DNA from: Euzebyaceae bacterium
GTDB lineage: Bacteria; Actinomycetota; Nitriliruptoria; Euzebyales; Egibacteraceae
Direction: 5' to 3'
Length of the DNA: 18,292 bases
NCBI GenBank assembly: GCA_013696915.1
Contig: JACCXR010000059.1
Span: 1-18,292, forward strand
The translations under genes were made by a program, and so were the position numbers. How positions within the stretch are numbered: the stretch's first letter is position 1; each line of letters opens with the position of its first letter. This document shows, in pieces, positions 14,189 to 18,292 of the stretch. The notes beneath the pieces were generated by a model that saw only the letters and a program-made list of their open reading frames with translations, had not been told where the DNA came from and made no database searches.

Positions 14189-15046
14189 CTACCCCAGGTG
14201 CGCGAAGTTCGGCCAGAGCGCGAGGTCGATGCCTGGTTCGTCACGCGCCAGCGCCGCGACGTCGTCACCGTAGACCTCGACGAGCTCGGCCCTGCGGCGG
14301 TCGTCCAGTGGCACCTTCACGCCACGGGTCGGGTTGACCTGCTCGGTGAAGGTCTCCGGGACGAAGCCGTCGTCCAGGCCCACGAAGCGGTAGGTCCGCG
14401 CGAGCTCGGAGGCGGGCTGCGCACGGCAGCGCTCGTACTGCTGCACGAGCATGCGGTCGGCACCGAAGGTTCGGCGGAGCCAGGCCAGCTGGGCGCCGTA
14501 GAGGCCGCGGAGCATCGCGTCCGTGGCGATCCGGGGATCGTCGCGCTGGGCGCGGTCGGCGGCGTGGGTCAGCCCGGAGCGGTACCGCTCGACGGGATCG
14601 CGGAGCAGGACGAGGATCTTGGCGTCGGGGGCCGCTTCGCGCAGCAGCGGTGGGACCCAGAACTGGACCATGTAGACGGGGGTCCACTCACCGGTCAACC
14701 GGCCCTCCGGGCGGGGGAACCAGCGGTGGTACGTCGGGGTGTCCTCGGGGCCGAACGGCTCTGACCAGAACCTCGCGAAGTAGTGCCGCTCCTTGTGCAC
14801 GTCGCCGGGGTGATAGGCCCCCGGGTGGCGCAGCAGGAGGTTGAACCACCACGACGTCCCCGCCTTCTGGGCGCCCACGCCGACGAAGTCGGGCGGGCCG
14901 ACCCGCATCCCCGGCGGGCACGAAGGCGGGGGGAGCCGCGCCCCCGGGTCCCAGGGCTGGGAGCGGCCGAAAACCCGCCGGACCTGCGGGTGCAGGGCGC
15001 TGGGGACCGCCCGGAGGGCGGCATCCTTCAAGCTTGCGGTGTTCAC
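14189..15046 (-). CDS. PAPS-dependent sulfotransferase on the minus strand
   Basis: The 285-residue product has FVGVGAQKAGTSWWFNLLL with the PAPS loop lysine K61 in QKAGTSW, and ILVLLRDPVERYRSG with R149, D150, P151 (3'-phosphate motif). Between them are HKERHYF and GRLTGEWTPVY, as in the carbohydrate/NST-like Sulfotransfer_1 group (PF00685). It is the fourth sulfotransferase domain of the window and, like the one at 6741, lacks the Cys block. I prefer GTG 15046 because GGAG (complement of 15055-15058) sits 8 bases upstream; GTG 15055 would add three residues and has no good ribosome site. The gene converges on the lipoprotein gene and diverges from the large secreted protein, so it is controlled separately from the main run. 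No signal peptide is seen. The acceptor is unknown. Confidence 0.87.
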   Translation of the reverse strand: MNTASLKDAALRAVPSALHPQVRRVFGRSQPWDPGARLPPPSCPPGMRVGPPDFVGVGAQKAGTSWWFNLLLRHPGAYHPGDVHKERHYFARFWSEPFGPEDTPTYHRWFPRPEGRLTGEWTPVYMVQFWVPPLLREAAPDAKILVLLRDPVERYRSGLTHAADRAQRDDPRIATDAMLRGLYGAQLAWLRRTFGADRMLVQQYERCRAQPASELARTYRFVGLDDGFVPETFTEQVNPTRGVKVPLDDRRRAELVEVYGDDVAALARDEPGIDLALWPNFAHLG

Positions 15047-15054
15047 GCCGGGCA

Positions 15055-15058
15055 CTCC
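15055..15058 (-). promoter_or_regulatory. Ribosome-binding site that decides the minus-strand sulfotransferase start
   Basis: On the minus strand GGAG lies 8 bases before GTG 15046. Its last base is the first base of the competing GTG 15055, which itself has no suitably spaced ribosome site. This favours the shorter product. Confidence 0.45.
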
Positions 15059-15082
15059 GACCGTCGCAGCAGATTTCGCGTG

Positions 15083-15111
15083 ATGCTAGGGCACGTCGCG
15101 CGTTGTGATGA
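15083..15111 (-). promoter_or_regulatory. Possible promoter for the minus-strand sulfotransferase
   Basis: Reading the minus strand, TCATCA (15111-15106, 3 of 6 matches to TTGACA) is 17 bases from TAGCAT (15088-15083, 4 of 6 matches to TATAAT). It would give a leader of about 30 bases. The match is weak but it is the best placed in the divergent gap. Confidence 0.28.
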
Positions 15112-15182
15112 TCGGACTTGCGAGGCGGGCCCCTAGTCGGAGATGCCTCGAAGGGACCATGGGGGCGGCGAGTGCCGGGATC

Positions 15183-15188
15183 TATACT
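15183..15188 (+). promoter_or_regulatory. Probable -10 box for the large secreted protein gene
   Basis: TATACT matches the -10 consensus at 5 of 6 positions, sits in a short A/T-rich island, and lies 42 bases before ATG 15231, giving a leader of about 36 bases. No good -35 box is found 16-19 bases upstream, where the DNA is G-rich. An activator or an alternative sigma factor may be needed. Confidence 0.4.
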
Positions 15189-15230
15189 GATAGTCACTTG
15201 GACGGCGTTGCGGGTCACGGAGAGTAGGAC

Positions 15231-18200
15231 ATGACGGAGAACGCAGGCGGGCTCGGAAAGGCGCCGTCCATCACGGCGCACCATGGGCGTCGCGCGGTCG
15301 TGACCGGCGTGGCGCTGGTGGTCGCGCTCCTGGGCGCCGCCCTGCCCGCGGCCGCGACCCTCCGGCAGACCGCCGACTCCACGTGGATGACGAACGGGCG
15401 GGTCCTGGACGTCCTGCGGGTCGGCAACCGCGTGTACCTGGCGGGGGAGTTCACCGAGGTGCGCCCGTCGATCGGCGCGACCGGGACGCCGCGGCGCTAC
15501 CTGGCGGCGTTCGACGCCACGACCGGTGACTACGTCCCGTCCTGGGCCCCCAACGTCGACGCCTACGTCGAGGCGCTGGCGGTCTCGCCGGACGGCACGC
15601 GCATCTTCGCCGCCGGGCCGTTCAAGACCGTCAACGGCTCCTCCCGGAAGGGCCTCGTCGCACTCGACCCGGCGACCGGCGCGGTGCAGGCCGGATTCTC
15701 GGCGAGCATCACGGGAGGCCGCATCCGTGCCGTCGCCCTATCGGGCAGCCGGCTGTACCTGGGCGGCACCTTCGGCGCCGTCAACGGCGTGGCCAGGGCA
15801 CGGCTGGCCGCGGTCTCCGCGTCGACCGGTGCCCTGGACACGACGTGGACCCCGGTCAGCGACGGGATGGTCCGGGCCGTCGCCGTCCCGCCCGACGCCA
15901 GCCGGGTATACGTCGGCGGCGAGTTCAACGCTGTGAACGGGCGCGTGGGGAGCGCCAAGCTCACGGCCGTGGACCCGGTCACGGGGGCCGACGTCGTGGC
16001 GTTCACACCGAACCCGGGCCGGATGACCTGGAGCATCGCGGCCACGAACGACCGGGTGTACGCCGGCCTGGCCGGCGGCGGTGGCCGCGGGTACGTCTAC
16101 CGCGCGCTCGACGGGGTGCGGTTGGCGTCCCTGGCCGCCGACGGCGACGTGCAGGCGGTCGAGATCGTCGGCGGCAAGGTCTACTTCGGCGGCCACTTCT
16201 ACCTGAACTTCGGCGGGGTCGCGCGTTCGGGGGCGGCCGCGATCTACGCCTCGACGAACCAGGTCGTGCCGGACTTCGCGCCGCAGGTGGACCTCAACGG
16301 ACTGGGAGTCTGGTCGATCCTGGGGGACGGCTCCCGGCTGCACCTCGGCGGGCAGTTCCTCCGCGTGGGGGCACCGGGGACGGGCAGGCAGGAGGGCTAC
16401 GCCCGCCTCAGCGACGACGGCACCGGCCCCGGCGACACGACGGCGCCGACCGCCCCGCAGCTGCTGGTGTCGACGGGCCAGACCGGCAGCACCGTCTCCC
16501 TGCAGTGGGAGCGGTCCACCGACAACGTCGGCGTCGTCGGGCACCGGATCTTCCGGGACGGCATCGAGGCCGGCCAGGTCACCGGCACGACGTTCACCGA
16601 CACCGGCCTGAGCGGCGGCCGCTCGTACACCTACACCGTCGCGGCCGTCGATCTCGAGGGCAACGTCTCGGCCCCCAGCAACGCCGTGACGACGGGGACG
16701 CCGTCGCAGCTCGTGGCCGCCCGTTCGGTGTGGCGCTACCTCGACAACGGCTCGAACCAGGGCACGGCCTGGCGCGCCTCCGCCTTCGACGACACCGCTT
16801 GGCGCTCCGGCTCCGCCCAGCTGGGCTACGGGGACGGCGACGAGGCCACGGTCGTCGGTTACGGCCCCGACCCGAACGCCCGCTACATCACGACCTACTT
16901 CCGCCAGAGCTTCACCGTCGCCGACCCCGCCGCGGTGCCGGGACTGCGGCTGGGCCTGCTGCGCGACGACGGCGCGGTCGTCTACCTCAACGGCACCGAG
17001 GTCGCGCGCAGCAACATGCCGGCCGGGACGATCTCGGCGGCCACGCCGGCGTCCACCACGGTGGGCGGAACCGACGAGTCGCGCTACTACCCGTTCACCG
17101 TCGACCCGCGCCTGCTCGTCAGCGGCCGCAACACCCTCGCGGTGGAGGTCCACCAGGTCAACGCCTCGAGCAGCGACCTGAGCTTCGACCTCCAGCTCGA
17201 CGTGCTCGCCGGCCAGCCCGACACCACCGCGCCGTCCGCTCCGGCCGACGTCACCGTGACCGGGACAACCCCGACGTCGGTCGACCTCGCCTGGAACGCC
17301 TCGACCGACAACGTCGGCGTCGTGGGCTACCGCGTCTTCCGCAACGGCACCCAGGTCGGCGCCGTCGCCTCCCCCGGGTTCACGGACGCCGGCCTGGCCT
17401 CCACCACGTCGTACACCTACACGGTGCGCGCCTTCGACGGCGCCGGCAACGTCTCCGCGTCGAGCGCACCGGTGACCGCCACGACGGCGTCGGACACGTC
17501 GCCGCCGACGACGCCCGGGGACCTGACGGTCTCCGCGGTCACGAACAACTCGGCGTCGTTGGCGTGGACCGCCTCGACCGACGACGTCGGCGTGACCGGC
17601 TACCGGGTGCGGCGCGACGGCACCGTCGTGGCGACCGTGACGGCGACCTCGTTCACCGACACCGGCCTCGCGGAGGGCACGACCTACCGCTACACCGTCG
17701 AGGCGTCGGACGGGCCGAACACCTCGGCCCTGGCCGGGCCGGTCCGCGCCACGACCACGCTGCTGCTGACCACCACCGGGTCGGTATGGCGCTACCTCGA
17801 CGACGGCTCCGACCAGGGGACCGCCTGGCGCGCGCCCGCCTTCGACGACGGCGCATGGCGCTCCGGCCCGTCGCAGCTCGGCTACGGCGACGGGGACGAG
17901 GCGACTGTGGTCGGCTACGGCCCGGACCCGACCTCCCGCTACGTCACGACGTACTTCCGGCGCACGGTCACCGTGGCCGACCCCGCCGCCGTGACGGGGC
18001 TGACCCTGGAACTGCTGCGCGACGACGGCGCGGTGGTCTACCTGAACGGCGTCGAGGTCGTCCGCGACAACATGCGGACCGGCGACATCCTGTCGCGCCA
18101 CGTCGCCTCCGCGGCCGTCAACGGCACGGACGAGTCGACCTTCTTCCCGTTCGCGGTCGACCCCTCGCTGCTGGTGAGCGGGACGAACTCGCTCGCGGTC

Positions 18201-18284
18201 GAGATCCACCAGAACACCCGGTCGAGCAACGACATCAGCTTCGACCTGCGACTGACGGCGGCCGTCGCCGACGCGCAAGCGTAG
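15231..18284 (+). CDS. Secreted modular protein: seven-repeat propeller, FN3 domains and two jelly-roll-like modules
   Basis: The 1017-residue protein has a signal peptide (GRRAVVTGVALVVALLG, cleavage near AAA-TLR, residue 42). Residues about 52-400 contain seven repeats of the type 'RVY-GGEF--VNG...L-AVD--TG', resembling delta-60/DUF5122 (PF17164) repeats and probably a seven-bladed propeller. Then come an FN3 domain (about 403-490), a galactose-binding-like module (499-661), two FN3 domains (664-754 and 755-843) and a second copy of the module (851-1010). The FN3 domains share 'DTTAP.AP' starts and 'STDNVGVVGYR'. There is no LPXTG motif, C-terminal helix or wall-binding repeat, so it is either released or held through polysaccharide contacts. 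ATG 15231 follows GGAG at 15219-15222. The role is probably adhesion or matrix structure; no catalytic site is recognisable. Confidence 0.82.
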   Translation: MTENAGGLGKAPSITAHHGRRAVVTGVALVVALLGAALPAAATLRQTADSTWMTNGRVLDVLRVGNRVYLAGEFTEVRPSIGATGTPRRYLAAFDATTGDYVPSWAPNVDAYVEALAVSPDGTRIFAAGPFKTVNGSSRKGLVALDPATGAVQAGFSASITGGRIRAVALSGSRLYLGGTFGAVNGVARARLAAVSASTGALDTTWTPVSDGMVRAVAVPPDASRVYVGGEFNAVNGRVGSAKLTAVDPVTGADVVAFTPNPGRMTWSIAATNDRVYAGLAGGGGRGYVYRALDGVRLASLAADGDVQAVEIVGGKVYFGGHFYLNFGGVARSGAAAIYASTNQVVPDFAPQVDLNGLGVWSILGDGSRLHLGGQFLRVGAPGTGRQEGYARLSDDGTGPGDTTAPTAPQLLVSTGQTGSTVSLQWERSTDNVGVVGHRIFRDGIEAGQVTGTTFTDTGLSGGRSYTYTVAAVDLEGNVSAPSNAVTTGTPSQLVAARSVWRYLDNGSNQGTAWRASAFDDTAWRSGSAQLGYGDGDEATVVGYGPDPNARYITTYFRQSFTVADPAAVPGLRLGLLRDDGAVVYLNGTEVARSNMPAGTISAATPASTTVGGTDESRYYPFTVDPRLLVSGRNTLAVEVHQVNASSSDLSFDLQLDVLAGQPDTTAPSAPADVTVTGTTPTSVDLAWNASTDNVGVVGYRVFRNGTQVGAVASPGFTDAGLASTTSYTYTVRAFDGAGNVSASSAPVTATTASDTSPPTTPGDLTVSAVTNNSASLAWTASTDDVGVTGYRVRRDGTVVATVTATSFTDTGLAEGTTYRYTVEASDGPNTSALAGPVRATTTLLLTTTGSVWRYLDDGSDQGTAWRAPAFDDGAWRSGPSQLGYGDGDEATVVGYGPDPTSRYVTTYFRRTVTVADPAAVTGLTLELLRDDGAVVYLNGVEVVRDNMRTGDILSRHVASAAVNGTDESTFFPFAVDPSLLVSGTNSLAVEIHQNTRSSNDISFDLRLTAAVADAQA
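16725..17213 (+). repeat. Intragenic repeat, copy A (jelly-roll-like module)
   Basis: This copy encodes residues 499-661, starting SVWRYLDNGSNQGTAWR and including LGYGDGDEATVVGYGPDP, LRDDGAVVYLNGTEVAR and a final SSDLSFDLQL. Copy B at 17781-18264 has the same order of motifs with few gaps. The module type is found in many secreted bacterial proteins, often beside FN3 or phosphoesterase domains, and is probably carbohydrate-binding, though that has not been shown here. Confidence 0.85.
17781..18264 (+). repeat. Intragenic repeat, copy B (jelly-roll-like module)
   Basis: This copy lies 1056 bases after copy A and encodes residues 851 to about 1011. It keeps SVWRYLDDGSDQGTAWR, the whole LGYGDGDEATVVGYGPDP string and LRDDGAVVYLNGVEVVR, but differs most around residues 940-960. 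The pattern is that of an old in-frame duplication that has since diverged. Confidence 0.85.
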
Positions 18285-18292
18285 TCCGTAGC

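Noticed and set aside
15121..15150. CGAGGC/GCCTCG inverted repeat in the divergent gap
   Set aside because: Six-base arms with an 18-base spacer are expected by chance in this GC-rich sequence, and the position does not match either promoter candidate.
15738..18278. 846-codon antisense open frame opposite the large secreted protein
   Set aside because: The translation is a low-complexity Arg/Gly/Val/Asp repeat that simply reflects the repeated modules on the other strand; no domain is visible.

Overview
The window looks like part of a surface-polysaccharide locus from a high-GC, Gram-positive-type actinobacterium. The evidence is the strong G/C bias at third codon positions, chains of genes coupled by ATGA or GTGA overlaps, a secreted enzyme with three type-2 cell-wall-binding repeats, and a lipoprotein start that looks leaderless. 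The class Nitriliruptoria (Euzebya/Egibacter relatives) is a plausible source because such cell-wall repeats are common there, but the sequence alone does not settle the taxonomy. I see no mobile element, tRNA, rRNA or CRISPR array.

Bases 1-8933 hold a tight plus-strand run: the 3' end of an Alg14/PssD-like gene, an Alg13/PssE-like glycosyltransferase, a sulfotransferase, a sulfotransferase fused to a GT2 glycosyltransferase, an O-antigen-ligase/Wzy-like membrane protein, a Wzx/MATE-like flippase, another sulfotransferase, and an APH-fold phosphotransferase. After a 244-base gap (weak hairpin, a possible promoter and a 9+9 bp inverted repeat) comes a one-piece Wzz/BY-kinase (9178-10854). Two hairpins follow (10870-10955).

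Bases 11013-14176 encode two exported proteins: a GH26-like glycoside hydrolase with a Pro/Ala/Asp linker and three cell-wall-binding repeats, and a lipoprotein that looks like a beta-propeller. A fourth sulfotransferase lies on the minus strand (14189-15046), convergent with the lipoprotein gene. It is divergent from a 1017-residue secreted protein (15231-18284) built from a seven-repeat propeller, three FN3 domains and two near-identical jelly-roll-like modules.

Read together, the genes suggest a Wzx/Wzy-type pathway. The Alg14/Alg13-like pair and the GT2 domain would build a lipid-linked repeat unit, and the sulfotransferases would add sulfate from PAPS. The flippase would carry the unit across the membrane, the Wzy-like protein would polymerise or ligate it, and the Wzz/BY-kinase would set chain length. 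The secreted hydrolase, lipoprotein and modular protein would act at the cell surface. A sulfated exopolysaccharide or capsule is therefore the leading hypothesis. The sugar composition, the sulfate positions and the source of PAPS (no sulfate-activation genes are in the window) cannot be read here.
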